Positions 23,701 to 31,667 are shown, counted from the stretch's first letter. The stretch: DNA of 64,000 nt from an uncultured Eubacteriales bacterium (GCA_900540805.1 UQHL01000016.1:1-64000); one strand, 5' to 3'. Translations and numbers: made by a program. Notes: generated by a model not told the origin, from the letters alone.

Positions 23701-26359
23701 TTCCCAAAAGATTAAGATCCCCCGCAACGGCGTTCGCGGCTTTCTTTTCCGTACCCGTCGCCCACTGCAACAGGAGCATGAGCCTGTAAACCTCGTAATT
23801 ATCCGTCTCCGATTCGGTTTCACCGATATAAAAATCGAGTTTGGAGCATCTTTCCGCGTCCCAAAGCAAAATATAGGCCTTCGTCGTATTTTCGAGGATA
23901 GTAGCGCCCGCATTTATATCAAATCCCGTCTCGTACCGCGTATTCGCGCCATAGGGCGGCAAAAGAGCCAGCCGCGCCGCGACGTCGTCGGAAATTGTCG
24001 TTTCGGATTTTTCCGCCTCAGGAAGCTGTGAAAACACCTGATATTTAACCGAATTGAAAACGCTTAAATTGGAAAATCCCTCGTCGTCGGGCTTGAGTAC
24101 GGGCGGAACGGTAAAATATAAAATCCGCGTTTCCGTATTTGTCGTCGAAGATTCCAGCCGAATGGTCACGGAAATGCCGATTTCCGTTTCCGAAGTATAA
24201 AATCCCTCGGGATTTATTTTTATCCAATATCCGTCGGCGGTCTCCTCTATCTCGGAGATAATCCCCTGACTTGCGGGCGGAACAGCGTAGGAAAGCGAAA
24301 AGGTCATATATTTTTTATCGAGATAAAAATCCCCGCGCTCGTTTTTCAGTCCGTATTTCAGCCGCGTGTCCAAAATATTTTGAAGAACGTCGATTTCCTG
24401 AAGTCGGCTGTCAACATAATTGAATACGAGATCGTTCAGCTCTTTATTTTCGCCGAGCTTAATAATTACATTGACGTTGCCCGTATAAATCGTTTCGTCG
24501 CCTTGAAATTTTCCCGTCACCTCTATCTGAGCATAGGTATAAAACACCGCCGTATTAAGATAGACGGCGCGTTCGTTCCCTGTTTTGTCAATCGTGATAT
24601 AATTATACGTGTTGCTTACGGAATACTCTATTTTTTCCAAACGAATATCTTTATAGGCCGACCAATTCAATTGCGTCGCGGCGCTCGTCGGCGTGGCAAA
24701 GTTTTTCCGATAATCATAAGCGGAAGCGGCGTCCACGACGGGAAGATATAAAAAAGCATCACCTTTATTGCTTCCCGAATAAACGTTTTCCAACGTTATG
24801 GGGCTGAGCTGGGCAATCAGATACGCAAATTTCGTTTCATTGTTCTGACTGGTGACGCGGAAGGAAAACGTGTGGGTAAACACCGATGAATTTACCCGAA
24901 TCGTCGCGTAAAGGGACACTTCCCTGTTCTCCGTAACGGAATCGGAAATTTTTCCGTCGTCGGAAATCGTCGCGGGATCGCTCGATTTCCAATCGATTGT
25001 TATATTTTTGGATTTGATCGATTTCGGCAAAAACAAATCGCTGGTTACGCTGTCAAAAGCATTGTTATTTGCCGTTACAATATGATAAAGCTCGCCGCCC
25101 GCTACTAAAAGAGCGTTTTTTGTCGCTTCGGCGTCCGAACCTATAAGCTTGAATTCCGCGGTAACCGCTTCGCCGCCGTCGGGAGTGATCGTCAGCGACG
25201 CTACGCTCGTCACGTTCCCCGACGCAGGCGCCGAAAGAAGCCCCAACGTCTCGTTGTAGGTACAGTTGTTGCCGACGCTTACCGAGGGTTTATAAAAATA
25301 CAGCGCGCCCAGCTCTACACTTCCCCCGAAAGGGATACCTCCGCCGATATTATCGAGAAAACGTAACTTTATCAGCTCCGCCGCGGCCGCTTTATCGTAA
25401 TTTGTCGGCGATACTTTCCCCGCGTACAGCTTTCCGATATTTGTCCCGCCCGTTTCGGCATAAAAATCCTCGATATCGAGAAGCGCCGAAGCGCCGTCGA
25501 GGACAATCTCTCCGCCCGAAGACGAAAGCGCCGCATAACCGCTTTTTATGGAAGATTTCAGTTTGACGAGACCCGACTGCCCGAGCGTAAGCGTTTTTCC
25601 GTTTAAGTCGAGCTCGTTCCCCTTGAGATCGATCGTACAGGGCTGCAAAATCGTATAATCGCGCGAAAGAGAAATTTTTCCGTTTACGACGACGGTAACG
25701 TCGCTTAAAAGCCCCGAATTGATATCGTCAACGGCCTTTTGAAAACCCGCTTCGTCCCTGACGAATATGTATTTCTGATAATCGGCGGTCTCCGTATAAC
25801 TGATTACTTTGACATCGACGCTTTTTTTATCGAACACGGAAGCCTCGGCAGCGATATGCAGTTGAAAGGTAATGAGGTGCTCCGCGCTTTCCTCCGCCGC
25901 ACTCCCTTTGGCCATAACGAAGTCGTCGCCGTCTATCCGTCCCTCGCCGTTTTGGCAAAGATGCGCCAAAGTATCGATAAATTCGCCGTCGTAATAGACG
26001 AGGATTGCGCCGGAAAGCCCGTTCGCCGCCGTTTCCACGCCGACAGACACCCCGTAATAGTAATGTAAATTTGCGTCGGAATTGTTGGTGATCCTGACCT
26101 TGAAATCGACTTGATCCCCCGCCTTCGAAAATTTTAATTCGGCTTGTTCGACCGTCACGCTATGCGCCACCAGGGCGTTATTTTCCAGATCGACGATCGC
26201 GCCCGTTCCGAAATCGGTATTTCCCTTGACGTGGGAGGAGAAAAGAACCGCCGCAAACACAAACGATACGGACGCAGCAATACACAATACAATCAACACT
26301 ATCGATTTAAGATGTCGGGAAATAAAGGATTTTCCCGTTTCGACTTTTTCATTTCGCAT
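20714..26359 (-). CDS. Giant exported beta-rich/LRR protein of the SipW operon
   Basis: 1881 residues. The N-terminal helix IVLIVLCIAASVSFVFAAVLF (about 19-39) is followed by a short extended region and an N-terminal beta module. A beta-helix-like stretch (LDLNGKTLTLGQSGLVKL) lies near residues 240-290. An immunoglobulin-like atrophied-Big domain (IDWKSSDPATISDDGKIS) lies around 450-510, and a few leucine-rich repeats around 1100-1210 (LTALNIYG, LTYLDLSFN, LQYLNVRK). The C-terminal third is rich in Tyr, Asn, Ser and Thr, with repeated YYYTGN-type motifs near residues 1476, 1648, 1792 and 1842. No sorting signal or C-terminal membrane helix is seen. The coding DNA around 21600-22250 is markedly AT-richer than the rest. 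It is 19 nt downstream of sipW. Confidence 0.8.
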   Translation of the reverse strand: MRNEKVETGKSFISRHLKSIVLIVLCIAASVSFVFAAVLFSSHVKGNTDFGTGAIVDLENNALVAHSVTVEQAELKFSKAGDQVDFKVRITNNSDANLHYYYGVSVGVETAANGLSGAILVYYDGEFIDTLAHLCQNGEGRIDGDDFVMAKGSAAEESAEHLITFQLHIAAEASVFDKKSVDVKVISYTETADYQKYIFVRDEAGFQKAVDDINSGLLSDVTVVVNGKISLSRDYTILQPCTIDLKGNELDLNGKTLTLGQSGLVKLKSSIKSGYAALSSSGGEIVLDGASALLDIEDFYAETGGTNIGKLYAGKVSPTNYDKAAAAELIKLRFLDNIGGGIPFGGSVELGALYFYKPSVSVGNNCTYNETLGLLSAPASGNVTSVASLTITPDGGEAVTAEFKLIGSDAEATKNALLVAGGELYHIVTANNNAFDSVTSDLFLPKSIKSKNITIDWKSSDPATISDDGKISDSVTENREVSLYATIRVNSSVFTHTFSFRVTSQNNETKFAYLIAQLSPITLENVYSGSNKGDAFLYLPVVDAASAYDYRKNFATPTSAATQLNWSAYKDIRLEKIEYSVSNTYNYITIDKTGNERAVYLNTAVFYTYAQIEVTGKFQGDETIYTGNVNVIIKLGENKELNDLVFNYVDSRLQEIDVLQNILDTRLKYGLKNERGDFYLDKKYMTFSLSYAVPPASQGIISEIEETADGYWIKINPEGFYTSETEIGISVTIRLESSTTNTETRILYFTVPPVLKPDDEGFSNLSVFNSVKYQVFSQLPEAEKSETTISDDVAARLALLPPYGANTRYETGFDINAGATILENTTKAYILLWDAERCSKLDFYIGETESETDNYEVYRLMLLLQWATGTEKKAANAVAGDLNLLGTMASVQSDGKEYLTPDEISVIKAYLNGIAPSADWNAVWTEATEQAPGLIIADGAALNATIAEIIASRSTWNGAEDDSFAYFKYVEILQWATNEKKYDNAGGGAQGPPNTGIIGTYYTENGVRIYYVEDGTDYISKIETMALKTYWKNVADSTVGNRFNNAFDSATITPTYLKTDGINFLAQKLYEALGKTASSFTAELTQGIPHVTNLDEITAGLSYFSALTALNIYGEIEGNAENSAATPRLSAFLNTSSLTSFINRFTIGHPTVSRLTMRNCAQNYVAFEIVNLARLQGLTYLDLSFNMGIKGINSLVDLNMAQLQYLNVRKINPSCTFEYQEYALSNLYANYTGTTAQQLYYSDDDGIFRDYAAEGRSKDAAESLTYLNEFSEIRSEYLQLCQQIYTDTGADEIYWRIESGNMMTLVTSAGAVPTIASVEGMNEKLANYYYCNATFVSGDGKLFSAGHIYKISYIGRSLEYTDCGIVIDAVYDNASSVPSQLTAEEVETAVSKDDYDEIELRSSDKDTTGSLISSNNQISANGTGGSRYVLYFYSNGTRENYFSLMDANSFGYDEVEYTVTNTYRKHKYTNVKELVSTKYYYYTGNSQNATIGGLNMSLIRNSVITCEYNYFSYSSGYYEYTETRKETYREHYFISNEEKVKTYVRDDPDYSACDTMYFVRGDRRNPIGNNSLSNYTAHKINELVKEESSGGLDESTATFVDSGGKTVNAITKCDTYISNVGVLSSADKAKIDEAAKVAATGTAYYRYTGNTGSGDIYAEATTPNSFSYTRNYYYRLGIDSNGYSWTRVTITFPSATTTLDDILSEANSHINDRLYGKYYGMYYYYNGPTMTTALGNTYVQNGVYRLLINESGHFYFEHDLEKMSFCTTITTIADLQSLALNATADSVGNVYYYTGNSDRTYETNKFYILTVNETTGAYYMKRFGAVDAISDANGVIRLDNERYYTGSNYGGTGGTQQVVISAIVRKDGKEYVRKFTVDVKG

Positions 26360-26378
26360 AATTCCGACTCCCGCGTTT

Positions 26379-27014
26379 TTATGATTTGATTTGCCTGTCC
26401 GTTTCGTCGTTTTCCGTCGGAGACGTTCCGCTTTCAGCTTCGAGCTTTATCCGCTCTTTCAAAATTCGTATCTGCCGCGCGGCGATTTCAGTCAAAATTG
26501 ACGCCGCTATGAGAAATACCCACGTGAGCGGATGGCGCAGAACGACAAGTATCCTGCCTAATACATATGACTGAAACACGCTTACGCCGAGAAGGTTTTC
26601 CGCAGTAATCTCGGGCTGAAGGTCGGCGGACTGCTGGTCGGTGGGAGAGCCTTCTTTGTCTCCTCGGGTAGTGAGATATACAATGCCGTCTTCCGTGCGC
26701 TTTTCCACGGCGCGGTGCAGGATACTTTTTCCTTTCAGAGCCCCCGAACGCGAACGGTAACAAATGACGTCGCCCGTCTTTTCCGCGGCGTTTACTTCGT
26801 TTATATCAGCCTTTTTGAGAACGACCAGAGTTCCGATCTTTATCGTGGGTGTCATCGAATCCGTAACGACAATTTCCAGTGAATAACCGAACAGATAAAA
26901 CTTTTCGCCCTTCTTTTCCGCAACAAGCTTCCCGATCAGCCCCCATAAAACGAGCAGCAGACAAACCGCCGAAAATAAGTAAAAAATTATTTTTCCGATT
27001 CTTTTACCTTTCAT
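26379..27014 (-). CDS. sipW: SipW-type (ER-type) signal peptidase I
   Basis: 211 residues. A membrane helix (about 8-30) is followed by the catalytic Ser motif EIVVTDSMTPTIKIGTLVVLKK. The second catalytic residue is a histidine in SILHRAVEK instead of lysine, which marks the archaeal/ER-like SipW class. GDKEGSPTDQ matches the third conserved box. A second helix lies near the C-terminus (WVFLIAASILTEIAA). In Bacillus, SipW processes TasA and TapA, the biofilm fibre proteins. The four downstream genes all start with SipW-like signal segments. The ATG at 27014 is preferred; a TTG two codons upstream is also possible. First gene of the operon, behind a c-di-GMP riboswitch. Confidence 0.92.
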   Translation of the reverse strand: MKGKRIGKIIFYLFSAVCLLLVLWGLIGKLVAEKKGEKFYLFGYSLEIVVTDSMTPTIKIGTLVVLKKADINEVNAAEKTGDVICYRSRSGALKGKSILHRAVEKRTEDGIVYLTTRGDKEGSPTDQQSADLQPEITAENLLGVSVFQSYVLGRILVVLRHPLTWVFLIAASILTEIAARQIRILKERIKLEAESGTSPTENDETDRQIKS

Positions 27015-27053
27015 TCTCAACCCGCCTATTTTCGGTCGCCTCCACGTTTTTTG

Positions 27054-27120
27054 ATAAAATAAAAGCCAGCCGCATCCGTTCCTTATCCCAAAGAGGATAA
27101 GACCGTAAATGCAACTGGCT
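27054..27120 (-). terminator. Riboswitch-controlled intrinsic terminator before sipW
   Basis: A long imperfect hairpin (outer pairs AGCCAG / CTGGCT, inner TTATCC / GGATAA) is followed on the minus strand by TTTTATTTTATC. Its 5' arm reuses the AGCCAGTTGC segment that closes the c-di-GMP aptamer, so the two folds exclude each other. Confidence 0.75.
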
Positions 27121-27200
27121 GACTTCGTCGAAGCGAAAGCCCCTATAGCTTTGCGTCACTGCGTTACCACAGTTTTGCCCATTGACACAGCAATTTGTAT
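27104..27200 (-). promoter_or_regulatory. Cyclic di-GMP-I riboswitch (GEMM-I)
   Basis: Read leftward, the leader shows GGGCAAAAC, a hairpin capped by a GTAA (GNRA) tetraloop (27158-27173), the family hallmark GACGCAAAGC (27148-27157), CTATAGGGGCTTT, a CTTCG/CGAAG stem and GTCAGCCAGTTGC (27111-27123). These match the consensus blocks of the GEMM-I aptamer in order. It lies between a strong promoter and the sipW operon. Confidence 0.88.
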
Positions 27201-27213
27201 GTTTTATAGAACT

Positions 27214-27242
27214 ATTATAGTATATTTTATTTCTTTTGTCAA
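27214..27242 (-). promoter_or_regulatory. Perfect-consensus promoter of the sipW operon
   Basis: TTGACA (27237-27242), 17-nt spacer, TATAAT (27214-27219), just upstream of the riboswitch. Such a strong constitutive promoter suits control by transcription termination rather than initiation. Confidence 0.88.
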
Positions 27243-27290
27243 CAATTTTATAGAAAAATCACCGATAAAAATTCAGCTTCTATTATAATA

Positions 27291-27325
27291 ACTATGCGTG
27301 GCACAATAATTACGTCACGCATAGT
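27291..27325 (-). repeat. 35-bp palindromic element, copy A
   Basis: Ten-base perfect outer arms (ACTATGCGTG / CACGCATAGT) with a 15-nt AT-rich centre, 7 nt after the stop codon of the TIM-barrel gene. It aligns without gaps to copies at 34001 and 40991. No T run follows, so it is not a usual terminator. Confidence 0.7.
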
Positions 27326-27332
27326 ACGCTTC

Positions 27333-28115
27333 CTATAAACTTTTGAAGCGGGAAATCGACTTTTTCAGATCATCCGAGCATTTCAGCTCCAGCAGGCAAT
27401 CCGCCCCCCGCCTTTCGGCGGCATGTTTGTAAAAAGCTATATTTATTTTGCCCTCGCCGAGCGCGACATGATCCTTTTTTGAGCCGTTTTCTTCTTTTAC
27501 GTCGTGAATATGAAATTCTTTCACCCCGCAGAAATCCGTTTGTTCGAAAATTTTTAAGGGAAGATTGCCGCACACCTCGTCGTGTCCGATATCGAAGGTA
27601 AAGGAAAAACCGTCTTTTTTCAAAACAGCGTAGGTTTTTTCCATATACTGTACGGTTTTCGAATTTTCCAAGGCAAGGACGACGCCCTTTTCGCGGCAAA
27701 AGTTTTCTACACGAAACAGCATTTTTTCCAGCCGCGCGATATACTCGTCAAACTCTTTTTCATAGACATAATTTTTTACGCCGCTGATCGTGACCACAGG
27801 GCCTTCGATCAGGTGCACGACAAGGGTAGATAACCCGCATTCGGCCGCGGGCGTTACGTACCTTTTCAATAAAGTAAAATAGCTTTCCGCAACTTCTTCG
27901 TACGTTCCGAAATCGGCTTCGTCGAAAAAGTGCAACGTAATCCCCAGCCCGTATTTTTCTTTCAGCTCCTTCATGCGCCGCCTGTCGAGCAGCTCTTTCC
28001 GACAATAGGAAAAATTCAGATTGAGCTCAACGAAATCGAAGCCGCCGCGCGCCGCGAAAGCGAAATTCTCCTCCAAAGAGTCAAATTCATATAGAATCGG
28101 CATTCCGATTTTCAT
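27333..28115 (-). CDS. Sugar phosphate isomerase/epimerase-like TIM-barrel protein
   Basis: 260 residues of the AP-endonuclease-2/xylose-isomerase-like TIM-barrel superfamily. Metal-site motifs typical of the fold are visible: LTFDIGHDEV-type FTFDIGHDE (about residues 173-181), VKEFHIHDVK, VLALENS and LLELKCSDD. Substrate unknown. Its start overlaps the serA stop by 4 nt, so it belongs to the serC-serA operon, which has no serB-type phosphatase in the window; a link to serine metabolism is only suggested by this. Confidence 0.75.
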   Translation of the reverse strand: MKIGMPILYEFDSLEENFAFAARGGFDFVELNLNFSYCRKELLDRRRMKELKEKYGLGITLHFFDEADFGTYEEVAESYFTLLKRYVTPAAECGLSTLVVHLIEGPVVTISGVKNYVYEKEFDEYIARLEKMLFRVENFCREKGVVLALENSKTVQYMEKTYAVLKKDGFSFTFDIGHDEVCGNLPLKIFEQTDFCGVKEFHIHDVKEENGSKKDHVALGEGKINIAFYKHAAERRGADCLLELKCSDDLKKSISRFKSL

Positions 28116-29269
28116 TGGATCGTTCTCACGCGGTAAACGTTTTCGATTGCCGACAGCTCCGCCGCAATCCCTGCGGGATCCGTTTCCGTATCGATGACGG
28201 TGTAGGCGTTGTTGCCCTTGCTTTTATTGGCCATATTGACGATGTTAATTCCCTTTTTGCCCAGTAAAGCAGTAAATTGTCCGATCATATTGGGGACGTT
28301 TTTATGCAGAACGGCGATACGGTACCCCTCCCCGACGCTTCCCGCGTCAAGCTCGGGAAAATTGACCGAATTTTTGATGCTGCCCGTCGAAACATAGGCC
28401 ATAAGCTCCGTTACCGCCATTACGGCGCAGTTGTCTTCGCTTTCCGTCGTCGAGGCGCCCAAATGCGGCACGACGATCACCCCCGCCATCGCCCGAACCT
28501 TTTCGTTGGGGAAATCGGTTACGTAACGGTGAACCTTTCCCGAAGCGAGCGCGGCGCGCATATCGTCGTCGTTGACGAGCAAATCGCGGGAAAAATTGAT
28601 GATGCTTACGCCGTCTTTCATTTTTGCGAAAGCATCCGCATTAAAGAGGTATTTCGTGCTGTCGAGGAGAGGCACATGTACGGTTATGTAATCGCACTCG
28701 GCAAACATTTCGTCCAGCGATTTCACCGCAACGACGTTGTTTTTGAGAGCCAGCGCATGCTCGATAGAAAGGCTGACGTCGTAGCCGTAAACGGTCATTC
28801 CCAGCGATATCGCGCTGTTTGCGACGAGGACGCCTATGGCGCCCAACCCGATCACGCCCAGCTTTTTCCCCGCGATTTCTTTCCCCGCAAACGCTTTCTT
28901 GCCCTTTTCCACCGTCTTGGAAATATCGCTTTCGATCGTTTTCACCCAATTCACGCCGTCGATAATATCCCGGCTGGCAAGCAGCAGAGCGGCGATCACC
29001 AATTCCTTGACGGCGTTGGCGTTCGCCCCGGGCGTATTGAATACCACAATCCCTTTTTCGGCAAATTTATCTACGGGAATATTGTTGACGCCGGCTCCCG
29101 CACGCGCCACGGCAAACAGCTTTTCGCCCGCGTTCGCTTCGTGCAGAGACGAGCTGCGCACTAAAGCGACATCCGCCTGTGCGATATCGTCGGTAAAGGA
29201 ATATTTTTCCCCCAGCGCGTCAAGCCCGCATTTCGCTATTTTATCAAAACATTTTATCTGATACGCCAT
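28112..29269 (-). CDS. serA: D-3-phosphoglycerate dehydrogenase
   Basis: 385 residues. It oxidises 3-phosphoglycerate to 3-phosphohydroxypyruvate, the first step of serine synthesis. The NAD Rossmann motif is KKLGVIGLGAIGVLVAN; the catalytic region has VPHLGASTTESEDNC, and PGANANAVKELV is the second substrate-loop motif. The C-terminus is a single ACT domain (NVPNMIGQFTALLGKKGINI), the site of serine feedback in many homologues. It starts 3 nt after the serC stop. Confidence 0.94.
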   Translation of the reverse strand: MAYQIKCFDKIAKCGLDALGEKYSFTDDIAQADVALVRSSSLHEANAGEKLFAVARAGAGVNNIPVDKFAEKGIVVFNTPGANANAVKELVIAALLLASRDIIDGVNWVKTIESDISKTVEKGKKAFAGKEIAGKKLGVIGLGAIGVLVANSAISLGMTVYGYDVSLSIEHALALKNNVVAVKSLDEMFAECDYITVHVPLLDSTKYLFNADAFAKMKDGVSIINFSRDLLVNDDDMRAALASGKVHRYVTDFPNEKVRAMAGVIVVPHLGASTTESEDNCAVMAVTELMAYVSTGSIKNSVNFPELDAGSVGEGYRIAVLHKNVPNMIGQFTALLGKKGINIVNMANKSKGNNAYTVIDTETDPAGIAAELSAIENVYRVRTIQ

Positions 29270-29272
29270 CTC

Positions 29273-30358
29273 TTATTTACTCCGCTCCTTTTCGAATTTT
29301 TCCATGAAATTCACCAGCTTTTCCACGCCCGCTTTAGGCATCGCGTTATAAATGCTCGCCCGCATGCCGCCGACCGTTCTATGCCCTTTAAGATTGAGCA
29401 GTCCCTCGTCTTTCGCCCGGGCGACGAACAGCGCGTCGAGCTCCTCGCTGCCTGTGACGAACGGAACGTTCATTAAGGATCGGTCGCGTTTGACGACGGT
29501 GGGCTTAAACAGCCTGCTCGAGTCGAGGTAGTCGTAAAGCACCTTTGCCTTTTCCTCGTTCGCCCGCTTCATTGCCTCGAGCCCCCCGCGCTCCCTGATC
29601 CATCTGAACACCTTTCCGCAAATATAAATTCCGTAGCAGGGCGGCGTGTTGTACATGCTGTTTTCCTTCGCGTGGACGGAATATCTCAGCATGGTGGGCG
29701 TCCCCGGAAGAACGTCTTCCGTGATAAGATCCTCCCTTATAATCACCACCGCCGTGCCCGCGGGACCGATGTTTTTCTGCGCGCCCGCAAAAATCAGTCC
29801 GTATTTTGTCACGTCGAAGGGCTCCGAAAGAAAACACGAGGACATATCCGCGACCAGCGTTTTTCCCTTTGTATTCGGCAGAGTATGAAATTTCGTGCCG
29901 TAAATCGTATTGTTTTCGCATATATAAACATAGTCTGCGTCGGGCGACACGGGCAGATCGGAACAATCGGGAATGTAACCGAACGTTTTATCCTCCGAAG
30001 AGGCAATCACATTGGCTTTACCGAAAATCGACGCTTCTTTTGCGGCCTTTTTGGCCCATACCCCCGTCAGAATATAATCCGCAACTCTGTTCTTCATCAA
30101 ATTCATGGGCACCATTGCGAACTGCGTATTTCCGCCGCCCTGCAAAAAGAGCACTTTATAATTTGACGGAATCCCCGCAAGCGCGCGAAGCTCGGCTTCC
30201 GCGTCGGCAATGATCCTTCCGAAATCCTTGCCTCTATGGCTCATCTCCATGACGGACATTCCCGTGCCGCGATAGTCGAGCATTTCCTCCCGAGCCTCTT
30301 CCAATACCTCCAAAGGCAGCTGCGCCGGACCTGCGGAAAAATTAAAAATTCTGTTCAT
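29273..30358 (-). CDS. serC: Phosphoserine aminotransferase
   Basis: PLP enzyme of 361 residues that turns 3-phosphohydroxypyruvate and glutamate into phosphoserine. The N-terminus FNFSAGPAQLPLEVLE is diagnostic; the PLP lysine is in FAGAQKNIGPAG, and GMRASIYNAMP is the C-terminal signature. The ATG at 30358 has GGAGG 6 nt upstream; longer readings run into the promoter at 30393. First gene of the serC-serA-TIM-barrel operon. Confidence 0.96.
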   Translation of the reverse strand: MNRIFNFSAGPAQLPLEVLEEAREEMLDYRGTGMSVMEMSHRGKDFGRIIADAEAELRALAGIPSNYKVLFLQGGGNTQFAMVPMNLMKNRVADYILTGVWAKKAAKEASIFGKANVIASSEDKTFGYIPDCSDLPVSPDADYVYICENNTIYGTKFHTLPNTKGKTLVADMSSCFLSEPFDVTKYGLIFAGAQKNIGPAGTAVVIIREDLITEDVLPGTPTMLRYSVHAKENSMYNTPPCYGIYICGKVFRWIRERGGLEAMKRANEEKAKVLYDYLDSSRLFKPTVVKRDRSLMNVPFVTGSEELDALFVARAKDEGLLNLKGHRTVGGMRASIYNAMPKAGVEKLVNFMEKFEKERSK

Positions 30359-30392
30359 AGCGACCTCCACAATAGAAAAAATCGTTTCTACC

Positions 30393-30421
30393 ATTATATT
30401 CCTAAACGGAAAATAAGTCAA
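30393..30421 (-). promoter_or_regulatory. Promoter of the serC-serA operon
   Basis: TTGACT (30416-30421), 17-nt spacer, TATAAT (30393-30398), 35 nt before the serC start. No T-box or other leader fits in the short 5' UTR. Confidence 0.8.
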
Positions 30422-30446
30422 GTAAATTACTTTTATTTTTGTTAAG

Positions 30447-30485
30447 AAAAAAATCGACGCCCGTTGCGCGGAGGGAACGGGCGTA
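30447..30485 (-). terminator. Terminator after the DUF3810-like gene
   Basis: A 9-bp perfect stem (ACGCCCGTT / AACGGGCGT) with a 10-nt loop, followed by CGATTTTTTT on the minus strand, 18 nt past the stop. Confidence 0.85.
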
Positions 30486-30502
30486 CTTTTGCCGTCGAAA
30501 AA

Positions 30503-31591
30503 TCAAGCGTCTTTCAATTGTTCGTACAGCGCCACGAGACTGCGCGTGGTTTCGCCGTAGCTCCGCGTTCCGCTTTGTACGCCGTTCGCCTTCAGAAACA
30601 GGTTGTTGAACAGGGAAGAAATACGGTCGAGCAGCCCCTCGTACTTTTCGTAATGCTCGTTTTCGTTGCGGTATTCCTGTAAAATTTCGGGCGCGAGACG
30701 TTCGCGGAGCGTTTTGGCTTCTTCTTTAGGCAAGGCATTAATCAGGTTGGCGGCCGCGCGCATGAGGCCGCTGTAATTGAGATAAGCGTCGTCGGCGCGA
30801 ATGCAAAGCGTATAGGAAATAATATTTGCTTCGTTTTCACGGGAAACGCCTTTGGCATGCGCCATCTCGTGAGCCATGGTATTCGGAAGCTCGAAAGCGG
30901 GAATATTCATATTGACGTTGGATTCCGCAAAAAACGGGAAATAAATGCCCGTGATGCCCAGATAGCTCATGGGTACGGAGAGAACGACCTGTTTCGGACG
31001 AACCTCGTAAGCGGCAAAATAATCGGAATTCAGCTTGCTGAATTCCGCATTGAATATGTCGGAAAGCTCGGAAAAGGTATGTGTGGGAATTACGTTCCCC
31101 TTTTCGTCCCGTTCGAGCTCCGCCGATACTTCGTTGAGCGAAGCGACGTAATATTCGGCCGCTTCGTACAGCTTTTCCTCGGTGAAAACAGCTTCGGAAA
31201 GTCCCAGCGCCCCGAGCGAAGATTCCCGCTCATACAAAGGCGCATAAAGCACCCCGAACGCCAGAAGGACGGACAGAACGGCCACCGCGAGACGATAGAG
31301 ACAGACGCCCGCCTGCGCAAATTTTTTGCGGCACAGCAAAACGACGAGAAATACGAGAAGCGTTATTCCTCCGGCAATCAGCAGCACCGCCGTCCATTCG
31401 TAAAAGGATACGGGAATATAGTTGGTCGCACGGCTGAACAGAAAACCCAGCCCGCGCGTAATCCCGCGGGCGAAGAAATACTCCGCAACCACGGGAATAT
31501 TTGCCAGCACAAACGTGACGATTACCGTCAATGTCAGCGCTCCGAGCGTCAACAATCGTATGAGCAGGCGTTTCTTTTTGCCTTTGTCCAT
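30503..31591 (-). CDS. DUF3810-family membrane zinc-metalloprotease-like protein
   Basis: 362 residues. Three hydrophobic segments fill the first 130 residues, followed by a soluble domain with a zincin motif NTMAHEMAHAKGV (HEXXH) and a downstream glutamate-containing ENEANIISY, the likely third ligand. This is the DUF3810 layout; the natural substrate is unknown. It is transcribed alone, with promoter TTGACA-N18-TATAAT at 31638-31667. The ATG at 31591 follows GGGGTG by about 8 nt; a GTG three codons earlier is possible. Confidence 0.82.
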   Translation of the reverse strand: MDKGKKKRLLIRLLTLGALTLTVIVTFVLANIPVVAEYFFARGITRGLGFLFSRATNYIPVSFYEWTAVLLIAGGITLLVFLVVLLCRKKFAQAGVCLYRLAVAVLSVLLAFGVLYAPLYERESSLGALGLSEAVFTEEKLYEAAEYYVASLNEVSAELERDEKGNVIPTHTFSELSDIFNAEFSKLNSDYFAAYEVRPKQVVLSVPMSYLGITGIYFPFFAESNVNMNIPAFELPNTMAHEMAHAKGVSRENEANIISYTLCIRADDAYLNYSGLMRAAANLINALPKEEAKTLRERLAPEILQEYRNENEHYEKYEGLLDRISSLFNNLFLKANGVQSGTRSYGETTRSLVALYEQLKDA

Positions 31592-31637
31592 CTTCTGCAC
31601 CCCGTTTATCGGAATAAAATTCCTTTTCTATGCAGGA

Positions 31638-31667
31638 ATTATACCACGCGCGGGCGCTTTCTGTCAA
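31638..31667 (-). promoter_or_regulatory. Promoter of the DUF3810-like gene
   Basis: TTGACA (31662-31667), 18-nt spacer, TATAAT (31638-31643), about 47 nt before the start codon. Confidence 0.75.

Noticed and set aside
30359..30502. T-box or serine-responsive leader before serC
   Set aside because: The 5' UTR from the promoter is only about 30 nt; no room and no T-box motif.
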